From Sphingobacteriaceae bacterium (GTDB taxonomy: Bacteria; Bacteroidota; Bacteroidia; B-17B0; Aurantibacillaceae), in NCBI GenBank assembly GCA_023251695.1, contig JAHEYE010000009.1, forward strand, positions 1 through 5,167: DNA of 5,167 nucleotides. Direction: 5' to 3'. The notes below the pieces were generated by a model that worked only from the letters and a program-made list of their open reading frames with translations, was not told the origin of the DNA and did no database searches. Shown piece after piece: positions 1 to 5,167 of the stretch. Each line of letters opens with the position of its first letter. Position 1 is the stretch's first letter. Position numbers and translations under genes: made by a program.

Positions 1-880
1 CAATTTCTTTTCTTGATAACTGATTTAGCTGTTTTTCTAACTCCAGATTAATTTTCTGAATCACATTTTCGTCGTCGCTTACTAAAATAGTCTGACTATC
101 TATTCCGTGTTCTGCTTGCGATAATAAATCTGCTGCAACAAATTCAGAAATGCAGGTCTTGTCTGCAAGTATTGCAACTTCTGATGGTCCGGCCGGCATA
201 TCAATAGCAATTCCCTCTTTATTTACGAGTTGTTTTGCGCAGGTTAAATATTGATTGCCCGGACCAAATATTTTATAAACTTGAGGAATGGTTTCTGTTC
301 CATAAGCCATGGCCGCAATGGCTTGTGCCCCTCCAGTTTTAAATATTTTTGTAATGCCAACTAATTTTGCTGTGTATAATATTGCGGCATTAATTTCACA
401 GGCCGGGTTGGAAGGTGTACATAAAATAATTTCTTTGCAACCTGCCAGTTTAGCCGGCACGCCTAGCATTAAAACGGTTGAGAAGAGTGGGGCAGAACCT
501 CCGGGAATATATAAACCTACTTTTTCTATTCCAACTGATTTTCTCCAGCAATTAACTCCTTTAGTCGTTTCAATAAATTTGACCTCTTCTTTCTGTGATA
601 AGTGAAATTTTTCAATATTGTTTTTCGCAATCTGAATCGCATTTTTTAATTCTTCGCTTAATTTACTTTCAGCTGAATTTATCTCTTCCTGCGAAACTTC
701 AAGACTTACCAAATCAGCTTTGTCAAATTGCAAAGCATACTTTCTTATCGCCGAATCACCATTCTTTTTGACATCTTCTAAAATTGGTTTAACAATTTCT
801 TCCAATAACAAAGAGTCAATTGCGGGCCTCTTCAAAAGCGACTTCCAATCTTTTCTACTTGGATATTTAACTAGTTCCAT
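1..880 (-). CDS. hisD: Histidinol dehydrogenase, N-terminal 293 codons (runs off left edge)
   Basis: HisD catalyses the last two steps of histidine synthesis, oxidising L-histidinol to L-histidine with NAD+ through an aldehyde; it is a cytosolic zinc-dependent homodimer. Reading the minus strand from the ATG at 880-878 gives an uninterrupted frame to the window edge. Family motifs seen: YIPGGSAPLFSTVLM (residues 124-138), TGGAQAIAAMAYGT (182-195), FGPGNQYLTCAK (205-216), DMPAGPSEV (227-235) and LLSQAEHG (252-259). By family knowledge Gln255 and His258 in the last motif are zinc ligands. The catalytic Glu-His pair and remaining zinc ligands belong to the missing C-terminal third (the family is about 430 residues). 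It starts 23 nt after the hisG stop, so it is the second structural gene of the operon. It has no Shine-Dalgarno; the start is preceded by an A-rich tract identical to that of hisG. No frameshift is visible. Identification is secure. Confidence 0.97.
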   Translation of the reverse strand, partial: MELVKYPSRKDWKSLLKRPAIDSLLLEEIVKPILEDVKKNGDSAIRKYALQFDKADLVSLEVSQEEINSAESKLSEELKNAIQIAKNNIEKFHLSQKEEVKFIETTKGVNCWRKSVGIEKVGLYIPGGSAPLFSTVLMLGVPAKLAGCKEIILCTPSNPACEINAAILYTAKLVGITKIFKTGGAQAIAAMAYGTETIPQVYKIFGPGNQYLTCAKQLVNKEGIAIDMPAGPSEVAILADKTCISEFVAADLLSQAEHGIDSQTILVSDDENVIQKINLELEKQLNQLSRKEI

Positions 881-896
881 TTTTTTAATTTTTTCC
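881..896 (-). promoter_or_regulatory. A-rich translation initiation region of hisD
   Basis: On the minus strand the start codon is preceded directly by GG, six A, TT, six A. The stretch AAAAAATTAAAAAAATG, start codon included, is identical to the one at hisG. The GG at 896-895 is too far from the ATG to act as a normal Shine-Dalgarno. A-rich sequence just before the start is a known feature of efficient Bacteroidota translation initiation; its role here is inferred. Confidence 0.5.
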
Positions 897-903
897 TAAA
901 TCC

Positions 904-1758
904 CTAAACAATCATTTTTTCTATTGGAACAACTAAGATTCCTTGTGCGCCATTTGTTTTTAATTTTTCGATGATGTCCCAAAACTGATTTTCTTCAACT
1001 ACGGAGTGAACTGAACTCCATCCTTTTTCAGCTAAAGGCAAAATTGTGGGGCTTTTCATTCCTGGTAATATTTTGCAAATTGTATCCAGTTTTTTGTTTG
1101 GTGCGTTCAATAAAATGTATTTATTGTTTTTTGCACTTCTTAAAGCTTTAATACGAAACAGTAACTTGTTTAATATTTCAATTTTTTCTTTACGTAGTTT
1201 TTGATTGGAAATTAGAATTGCTTCTGATTTCAATACGACTTCTACTTCTTTTAACCCATTACTAAACAAAGTGCTGCCGGAGCTCACTAAATCGCAAATA
1301 GCATCGGCTAAACCAATTCCCGGCGCTATTTCAACGCTGCCGCTTATTTCGTGAATCTCTGCTTTCACTTTCTGTTCTTTTAAATACTTAGAGAGAATTG
1401 TGGAGTAGGAAGTAGCAATTCGTTTTCCGTTTAATGCTTTAATAGAGTTATATTTTACCTCTTTCGGAAGAGCAATCGACAAACGGCATTTCCCAAAGCC
1501 TAATTTTTCAATTATTTTTACTTTTTTGTTTTTCTCTAATAATACATTTTCTCCAACAATCCCGATATCCGCTACGCCATCTTCAATGTATTGCGGAATA
1601 TCATCATCTCGTAAGAAAAATATTTCTATAGGGAAATTATCAGCATCCGTTTTAAGTTTACTGATGCCGTTGTTCACGTTTATCCCACAATCTTTTAACA
1701 AGCGAAGACTTTCTTCACTTAATCGGCCTGATTTTTGTATGGCTATCTTTAATTTCAT
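904..1758 (-). CDS. hisG: ATP phosphoribosyltransferase, long form
   Basis: HisG catalyses the first committed step of histidine synthesis, joining ATP and PRPP to give phosphoribosyl-ATP. The 284-residue protein starts with the typical MKLKIAIQKSGRLSEESL. It has the DIGIVGEN segment (64-71) and the PRPP-binding signature around residues 143-163, with key elements E-I-A-P (143-146), G-L-A-D (149-152), Asp156 and S-G-S-T (160-163). The extra C-terminal part, roughly residues 205-284, matches the regulatory domain of the long, hexameric, histidine-inhibited form. Such enzymes do not need the HisZ partner used by short-form HisG. Length is close to the E. coli enzyme (299). The start at 1758 fits the conserved N-terminus and lies 20 nt after the attenuator's T-run. 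It is the first structural gene of the operon and precedes hisD by 23 nt. Regulation therefore appears double: attenuation of transcription (seen here) and feedback inhibition (family knowledge). Confidence 0.97.
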   Translation of the reverse strand: MKLKIAIQKSGRLSEESLRLLKDCGINVNNGISKLKTDADNFPIEIFFLRDDDIPQYIEDGVADIGIVGENVLLEKNKKVKIIEKLGFGKCRLSIALPKEVKYNSIKALNGKRIATSYSTILSKYLKEQKVKAEIHEISGSVEIAPGIGLADAICDLVSSGSTLFSNGLKEVEVVLKSEAILISNQKLRKEKIEILNKLLFRIKALRSAKNNKYILLNAPNKKLDTICKILPGMKSPTILPLAEKGWSSVHSVVEENQFWDIIEKLKTNGAQGILVVPIEKMIV

Positions 1759-1773
1759 TTTTTTAATTTTTTT
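1759..1773 (-). promoter_or_regulatory. A-rich translation initiation region of hisG
   Basis: On the minus strand seven A, TT, six A precede the hisG ATG directly, with no GG-rich ribosome binding site. The last 14 bases plus the ATG are identical to the hisD start region. It lies just after the terminator T-run, so it is transcribed only when the attenuator is read through. Its role as a substitute for a Shine-Dalgarno is inferred from known Bacteroidota initiation signals. Confidence 0.5.
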
Positions 1774-1778
1774 ACAAT

Positions 1779-1808
1779 AAAAAAAGGCTTACCGTTATGG
1801 TAAGCCTT
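1779..1808 (-). terminator. Intrinsic terminator of the his attenuator
   Basis: Minus-strand RNA forms a perfect 10-bp stem: AAGGCTTACC (1808-1799), loop ATAAC (1798-1794), GGTAAGCCTT (1793-1784). The T-run begins in the stem's last two bases and continues through 1779, seven T in all, before the first A. It sits 20 nt upstream of the hisG start and 25 nt downstream of the leader peptide stop, inside the his transcription unit. It therefore acts as a conditional (attenuator) terminator and not as an operon end. The 5' arm can pair instead with an upstream copy of GGTAAGC at 1864-1858. Confidence 0.93.
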
Positions 1809-1884
1809 CGTATAATTCGTTTTGTATCAGCCTTTATAAAACACAAAATTCACCCACGCTTACCTTGTTGGAGTAAGTATGGTG
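1799..1884 (-). promoter_or_regulatory. His attenuator: pause hairpin and antiterminator
   Basis: Two mutually exclusive pairings are visible in the minus-strand RNA. Hairpin 1:2 joins CTTAC (1877-1873) to GTAAG (1863-1859) over a 9-nt loop, with an outer CACC (1884-1881, in the His codons) to GGTG (1854-1851) pairing. Antiterminator 2:3 joins GGTAAGC (1864-1858) to GCTTACC (1805-1799), seven base pairs, and removes the 5' arm of the terminator. Inferred logic: a ribosome stalled on the His codons (1890-1879) covers arm 1, arm 2 pairs with arm 3, and RNA polymerase continues into hisG. With enough charged tRNA-His the ribosome reaches the stop at 1836-1834, hairpin 1:2 forms and the terminator folds. 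This is classic his/trp-type attenuation. The pairings were drawn by eye and no folding energies were calculated. Confidence 0.85.
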
Positions 1885-1911
1885 GTGATGGATTTGTGTA
1901 AAATTTTTCAT
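1834..1911 (-). CDS. hisL: Histidine operon leader peptide (25 aa, four consecutive His)
   Basis: A short minus-strand ORF starts at ATG 1911-1909 and stops at TAA 1836-1834. Its N-terminal half reads MKNFTQIHHHHTYSN and it ends VGEFCVL. Residues 8-11 are four consecutive histidines (CAT CAC CAC CAT at 1890-1879). Its product is presumably unimportant; its translation senses charged tRNA-His, as in enterobacterial hisL. Position supports this: promoter immediately upstream, terminator 25 nt after its stop, then hisG. The His codons lie just upstream of the first arm of the pause hairpin, where a stalled ribosome would mask it. No ribosome binding site precedes the ATG, which lies only 9 nt after the -7 element, so initiation is probably leaderless or nearly so. 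The symbol is used by analogy with E. coli, not by sequence homology. Confidence 0.93.
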   Translation of the reverse strand: MKNFTQIHHHHTYSNKVSVGEFCVL

Positions 1912-1920
1912 TTCTGTGGA

Positions 1921-1950
1921 CAAATGTAGTTTAATTTTAATGATCTCCAA
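1921..1950 (-). promoter_or_regulatory. Bacteroidota-type promoter of the his operon
   Basis: The minus strand has TACATTTG at 1928-1921, an exact match to the Bacteroidota -7 consensus TAnnTTTG. TTG at 1950-1948 (within TTTTG) lies 19 nt upstream, inside the expected -33 spacing. Because this element is centred near -7, transcription should start at about 1914-1918, putting the leader peptide ATG (1911) within a few nucleotides of the 5' end. It is the only strong promoter of this type I found on the minus strand of the window. The start site is inferred. Confidence 0.82.
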
Positions 1951-2041
1951 AATTATCACGCCTAAGGCGGATGAAAAATTGAAAGCATTATCGGATAAAT
2001 TAGCTGTTTACTTAAATTTCAATGATTTAGTGCTCGATTAG
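1940..2041 (+). CDS. Possible 33-aa small protein, unrecognised
   Basis: This is the only plus-strand candidate gene I take seriously. An ATG at 1940 opens a frame of 33 codons to TAG at 2039-2041. The product begins MISKIITPKADEKLKALSDK and ends NDLVLD. Its composition (Lys, Leu, Asp, no Cys) resembles a soluble, partly helical peptide more than random translation. It fills the gap between the his promoter and the hydrolase gene, converging on the latter with 8 nt between stops. Against it: it is short, no family is recognised, the start overlaps the -33 region of the divergent his promoter, and AT-rich intergenic DNA yields such ORFs by chance. A weak TTG-N18-TGGATTTG promoter (1868-1896, one mismatch to the -7 consensus) lies upstream, inside the antisense of the leader peptide. 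It may be a real small protein, a gene remnant or chance. Confidence 0.3.
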   Translation: MISKIITPKADEKLKALSDKLAVYLNFNDLVLD

Positions 2042-2049
2042 CTGAGTTT

Positions 2050-2730
2050 TCAATTTCCTAAAACCTTTTTAGCTTCCGGAAGGATAAGGGTTTCCCATGC
2101 AGCATATTCTTTTGCGGAAGGATGAAGTCCGTCCGGGGCTACTAAACTTGGGTCATCCTTCATGTTTTTCGAAATTTCAAAAATATCGGCAATGTGAAGG
2201 TCTCTTTTTTGAGCTTCGGCTTTTAGTATGTCATTAAATTCAGCGATACCTTTCGAAATGTCCCTGCCGGCTGAGTAATAGCCCCCTTGCGGCGTCATAC
2301 CAAAATCGGGAATTGTAACTAAAAGAATATTTTTCTTATTTGGTAATTTACTCTGAACATGATCAAGAATAAAAACAAGATTTTTTGCGTAAGTACTTGA
2401 ATTCACTTCGCGCACCCAATCGTTCACACCGATGAGTAGCGTTACAAACGTTGCGCCTGACTTATCAAATACTTCTAATTCATTATCGATTAAATTCTGT
2501 GTACTGAAACCATTTCTGGAAGGATTAGCAATTAATTCAGTTTTAATGCCCGCATCATTTAAATGTTTGGTCAATAAATTAGGCCATGCATCTTTTGGGT
2601 CGGCTCCGGTACCAATAGTGTAGGAATCGCCTAAGGCGACGTATTTAATAACTGAATCATTCATATTCCTAAAGCACAAAAACAAAATTGCCACAGTGCA
2701 ACAAAAAACTATGAGAATTTTTTTAGGCAT
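2050..2730 (-). CDS. SGNH/GDSL-family hydrolase (esterase/lipase-like), membrane-anchored or exported
   Basis: The 226-residue protein carries the blocks of the SGNH hydrolase fold: VALGDSYT (31-38) with nucleophile Ser36, a block II glycine in SRNGFST (Gly74), GVND (101-104) with oxyanion Asn103, and DGLHP (200-204) with Asp200 and His203 completing the triad. It probably cleaves an ester or thioester, in the manner of TesA-like lysophospholipases; the substrate cannot be read from sequence. Residues 1-20 (two Lys, then a run of I, L, V, F, C) look like a signal peptide or membrane anchor, implying action in the periplasm. Cys10, Cys11 and Cys19 do not fit a standard lipobox. The ATG at 2730-2728 overlaps the hom stop (2725-2723) by 8 nt, so it is probably translationally coupled to hom and last in that operon. 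No strong terminator follows its stop. Family assignment is secure; substrate and location are not. Confidence 0.9.
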   Translation of the reverse strand: MPKKILIVFCCTVAILFLCFRNMNDSVIKYVALGDSYTIGTGADPKDAWPNLLTKHLNDAGIKTELIANPSRNGFSTQNLIDNELEVFDKSGATFVTLLIGVNDWVREVNSSTYAKNLVFILDHVQSKLPNKKNILLVTIPDFGMTPQGGYYSAGRDISKGIAEFNDILKAEAQKRDLHIADIFEISKNMKDDPSLVAPDGLHPSAKEYAAWETLILPEAKKVLGN

Positions 2731-3976
2731 TAATACTTAAAGATACTTTTTTGTTTTCGCTCTTCCCGTTTTTTAACGTTTGTTGTATCTCTTCCCCAAC
2801 CAAAGCAACAAACAAATTATTTTTTAAAATATAATCTTTGTTGTTAATGATGTTTTCCAAAGCAACATAACCCACAACATAATTATAATTTCCACCGGAA
2901 TAACGTTCCGTAATTTCCTCGAAATTTAGTTTTTCCAAATCAATTAAGCGGTTATATCTGAAATAAATTTTAATAAAAACATCATTTGTAAATTCGAGAT
3001 CCGGATTCTGATGTTGCTTTTTGTATTCATACTTATATCCATAAGATAAAGCTGAGATATCAGAAAGAACTGCAGCACCTGTTGGATGGCCTCCGGCGCC
3101 TTTACCCTTTAAAAATTGTTCACCGGAAAATTCGCCATCAACGATAACACCGTTAAATTCATTATCCACACTGTATAAATGATTATCAGCATTTACGTAT
3201 TTCGGTAAAACAAAGATTGAAACTTGATTGTCGTTTAATTTTTTAACGGTCGGCACTAATTTTATTTTGTAATTTTTTTCGTTTGCATAAGTAATATCAT
3301 TCGTATGCAAAGTTGTGATACCGATATTTAAAACTTCTTCAGGCTTTGCAAAAACGCCAAAAGCATGTAAAGCAAGAATAATGGCTTTGTATTTCGCGTC
3401 AAAACCTTCAACATCATTGGTCGGATCACTTTCTGCAAAACCTTTTTCCTGTGCTTGTTTTAAAGCATCGGCATAAGATAATTTTTCGCTAATGGTTTTG
3501 GTAAGAATGTAATTCGTTGTCCCATTAAAAATGCCACTCAGTTTTTCCACCTGCTCATTATCAAAATATTCTTCCAGTGTTCTTATAATCGGAATACTTC
3601 CGCAACTTGATGCCTCATATAATAAGGACACATTGTTTTTATGCTGCAAGTCAAACAATTCCTGTAAATGCTGTGCAACCATTTTTTTATTAGCAGTCAC
3701 CACGTGTTTGCCTTTGCTTAAAGCATAACTTACAATATTAAAGGCTTCGGCCGCGTCATCAATCAATTCAACAATTACATCAATTTCCGGATTATCCAGA
3801 ATTTCGTATTTGTCAAATGTGAACACGCTTTTGTCGAGCGGACGTTGCTTCGTTTTATTTTTTACAGCAATTTTTACAATGTCAGCTTTAAAGCCTTTGC
3901 TGTTTTTTAATACGTGGTATAAGCCCTGGCCAACACAGCCAAAACCAAATAATCCTATTTTTAAATTCTTAGCCAT
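2723..3976 (-). CDS. hom: Homoserine dehydrogenase (monofunctional)
   Basis: Hom reduces L-aspartate-4-semialdehyde to L-homoserine with NAD(P)H, the branch point to threonine and methionine. The 417-residue protein has an N-terminal Rossmann domain (about 5-130) with GFGCVGQG at 11-18 and the TANKK segment (94-98). The catalytic domain (about 135-315) carries NGTTNYI (151-157) and the signature E-S-D-P-T-N-D-V-E-G-F-D (182-193) followed by Lys197; Asp184, Asp188, Asp193 and Lys197 match the substrate and catalytic positions of the family. GKGAGGHPTG (291-300) is also conserved. About 100 further residues stand where other monofunctional enzymes have a threonine-sensing ACT domain, but I cannot confirm an ACT fold by eye. 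No aspartokinase domain is fused. It starts 13 nt after metX and overlaps the hydrolase gene by 8 nt. The start is supported by an A-rich upstream sequence and the typical KIGLFGFG N-terminus. Confidence 0.96.
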   Translation of the reverse strand: MAKNLKIGLFGFGCVGQGLYHVLKNSKGFKADIVKIAVKNKTKQRPLDKSVFTFDKYEILDNPEIDVIVELIDDAAEAFNIVSYALSKGKHVVTANKKMVAQHLQELFDLQHKNNVSLLYEASSCGSIPIIRTLEEYFDNEQVEKLSGIFNGTTNYILTKTISEKLSYADALKQAQEKGFAESDPTNDVEGFDAKYKAIILALHAFGVFAKPEEVLNIGITTLHTNDITYANEKNYKIKLVPTVKKLNDNQVSIFVLPKYVNADNHLYSVDNEFNGVIVDGEFSGEQFLKGKGAGGHPTGAAVLSDISALSYGYKYEYKKQHQNPDLEFTNDVFIKIYFRYNRLIDLEKLNFEEITERYSGGNYNYVVGYVALENIINNKDYILKNNLFVALVGEEIQQTLKNGKSENKKVSLSINA

Positions 3977-3989
3977 TTTATTTTTTTGT

Positions 3990-5048
3990 TTAGATAAGTG
4001 TTAAAATTTGTTTGTTGTTTTTCCTTATGTCATTTTTATAGAAGTTCTTAATCACTTCCGTTAATTGTTTTGTTTCCAATAAAAATCCATCATGACCATA
4101 AAACGAATCAATCTCGTTGTATTGTGCATCTGGAATGTGTTTTGCAAGGAATTTTTGTTCAGTCACCGGGAATAAAACATCGGAACTAATTCCTATTACC
4201 AAAGTTTTGGCTTTAATCCCGTTCAAAGCATGTTCATACGATTCTGCCCTTCCTCTTGCTACGTTATGCGAATCCATTGCTTCCGACAAACGGACATACG
4301 AATAAGCATTGAAACGTTTGACTAGTTTTTCTCCTTGATATCTTTGGTAAGAGGATGAAGCAAAATCGTTTGTTTTATTATGATTCGTGTCTGATTGCGT
4401 TTCATTGTACGTATTATAATTCCTGTAACTTAACAATGCTATGCTTCTGGCTGCAGCTAAACCTTTTTGTCCGCCATTTTCAGTATTTGAATAATAGGTA
4501 CGATCCGCTTTAACTGCTAAACGTTGCGATTCATTAAAGGCGATTCCCCATGGCGAATGTTTTGCATTGGTTGCGATGATCACCAGATTGGAAACAAGTT
4601 CCGGTTTCAGCAGCGTCCATTCCTGGGCAATTTGCGCACCTTGCGAACCACCGATTAAAGTATGAATGCCGGTGATACCTAAATGTTCGCGCAAAACGTC
4701 AAGCAAGCGGGCCTGATCACGCGTTGTGATGTGCGGAAAATAACTGAACCACGCCGCATTTGTATCTGGATTTATACTCAATGGTCCGGTTGTTCCGTAG
4801 CAAGAGCCTAAGTTGTTTGCGCAGACAATGAAGTAGTCGTTTGGATTATAGAAATCATTTTCCCCAAACAAACCTTTCCACCAGTCGAACACATCGCTGT
4901 TGGCCGTTAAGGCGTGACATACCCATATTACATTATTCTTTTCCTTGTTCAGTGTGCCGTAGCAATGGTAAGCGATATCAAGAGAGGGGAGAGTAGTGCC
5001 GCTTTCTAAAGAAAAAACCTTATTGTATTTAAATTTTTTAGCACTCAT
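3990..5048 (-). CDS. metX: Homoserine O-acyltransferase (MetX family, probably acetyl)
   Basis: MetX transfers an acyl group, usually acetyl from acetyl-CoA, to homoserine, committing it to methionine synthesis. The 352-residue alpha/beta hydrolase-fold protein shows CHALTANSD (44-52), NNLGSCYGTTGP (78-89), ITTRDQARL (107-115) and the nucleophile elbow GGSQGAQ with Ser135. Asp290 (in SSDVLFP) and His319 (in YGHDGFL) complete the triad. The elbow differs from the common GGSMGGM form. Residues about 210-234 form a polar Asn/Thr/Ser-rich stretch in the lid region. Acetyl rather than succinyl specificity is assumed from the family and not proved by sequence. The gene overlaps the stop of the upstream gene by one base (TGATG) and is followed after 13 nt by hom, so substrate-producing and substrate-consuming enzymes are co-expressed. 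The start at 5048 fits the family's short N-terminus. Confidence 0.95.
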   Translation of the reverse strand: MSAKKFKYNKVFSLESGTTLPSLDIAYHCYGTLNKEKNNVIWVCHALTANSDVFDWWKGLFGENDFYNPNDYFIVCANNLGSCYGTTGPLSINPDTNAAWFSYFPHITTRDQARLLDVLREHLGITGIHTLIGGSQGAQIAQEWTLLKPELVSNLVIIATNAKHSPWGIAFNESQRLAVKADRTYYSNTENGGQKGLAAARSIALLSYRNYNTYNETQSDTNHNKTNDFASSSYQRYQGEKLVKRFNAYSYVRLSEAMDSHNVARGRAESYEHALNGIKAKTLVIGISSDVLFPVTEQKFLAKHIPDAQYNEIDSFYGHDGFLLETKQLTEVIKNFYKNDIRKNNKQILTLI

Positions 5049-5167
5049 CAGTTCCCAAAAATAATTTCGTTAAACACTAATTTTTTCAATTCTGCGCTTT
5101 CAAGGATGTTCACATTGTTAACCAGACGTCTGCTTTGTTGTTTTTGCTTCGCTAGTAAAACAGATCC
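5048..5167 (-). CDS. C-terminal 39 codons of an unrecognised gene
   Basis: The minus strand is open from the window edge (GGA at 5167-5165) to TGA at 5050-5048, while the other two minus frames are stopped within this stretch. The product contains SRRLVNNVNILESAELKKL and ends NEIIFGN, a basic then mixed helical-looking tail. Its stop shares one base with the metX start (TGATG), a typical translational-coupling junction, so it is almost certainly part of the metX-hom operon. The usual upstream partner in such clusters would be O-acetylhomoserine sulfhydrylase, but this tail does not resemble the C-terminus of that enzyme as I know it. I do not recognise the family. Coding status is well supported by frame and junction; function is unknown. 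Confidence 0.7.
   Translation of the reverse strand, partial: GSVLLAKQKQQSRRLVNNVNILESAELKKLVFNEIIFGN

Noticed and set aside
309..605. Plus-strand open frame of 98 codons
   Set aside because: It lies wholly antisense to hisD, which has clear family motifs throughout; the plus-strand product resembles nothing and is a coding shadow.
1526..1780. Plus-strand open frame ending near the terminator
   Set aside because: It is antisense to the conserved N-terminal half of hisG and its hydrophobic product is the shadow of AT-rich codons.
1868..1896. Plus-strand promoter TTG-N18-TGGATTTG
   Set aside because: It has one mismatch at a key -7 position and lies in DNA constrained by the His codons and hairpins on the other strand, so it is not listed as a feature.
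1959..1969. Palindrome CGCCTAAGGCG, repeated at 2628-2638, as a possible operator or repeat element
   Set aside because: The copy at 2628-2638 encodes the conserved Ala-Leu-Gly-Asp of the hydrolase active-site motif, so it is explained by coding. Two copies of an 11-mer alone do not support a regulatory family.
3977..3989. Possible separate promoter or riboswitch for hom
   Set aside because: The metX-hom gap is only 13 nt, with no TAnnTTTG element or hairpin; co-transcription is the simpler reading.
3531..4305. Plus-strand open frames opposite hom and metX (3531-3728, 3810-4004, 4117-4305)
   Set aside because: All lie opposite well-conserved coding sequence and none has a plausible start signal or recognisable product.

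Overview
This window is AT-rich chromosomal DNA, most likely from a member of the Bacteroidota (Bacteroidetes). Three things point that way. There is an exact TAnnTTTG -7 promoter element with an upstream TTG at 19-nt spacing. No gene start has a convincing Shine-Dalgarno sequence; the his starts are preceded by A-rich tracts instead. The gene content (long-form hisG followed by hisD, and metX followed by hom) also fits. No finer placement is attempted. All recognised genes are on the minus strand.

Right part (5167 down to 2050) is a tightly packed methionine/threonine branch-point operon. It runs from the C-terminus of an unrecognised gene, through metX (homoserine O-acyltransferase) and hom (homoserine dehydrogenase), to an SGNH/GDSL hydrolase. 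Junctions are a 1-nt overlap, a 13-nt gap and an 8-nt overlap, which implies co-transcription and probable translational coupling. Hom makes homoserine and MetX acylates it, committing it to methionine. The hydrolase has an N-terminal membrane segment and no obvious role in the pathway.

Middle part (about 1760-2050) is the control region of the histidine operon. It holds a Bacteroidota promoter, a 25-codon leader peptide with four consecutive His codons that the long-ORF view misses, competing hairpins and an intrinsic terminator just before hisG. Together these form a complete ribosome-mediated his attenuator. The leader ATG lies only a few nucleotides after the expected transcription start, so the leader peptide is probably read from an almost leaderless mRNA. 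A 33-codon plus-strand ORF of uncertain reality covers the space between this promoter and the hydrolase gene.

Left part (1758 down to 1) is the start of the his operon: complete hisG (ATP phosphoribosyltransferase, first step) and the first 293 codons of hisD (histidinol dehydrogenase, last step), which runs off the left edge. I found no mobile element, CRISPR array, tRNA or rRNA. The clearest result in the window is the his attenuator. I do not see evidence for a wholly new multi-gene system.
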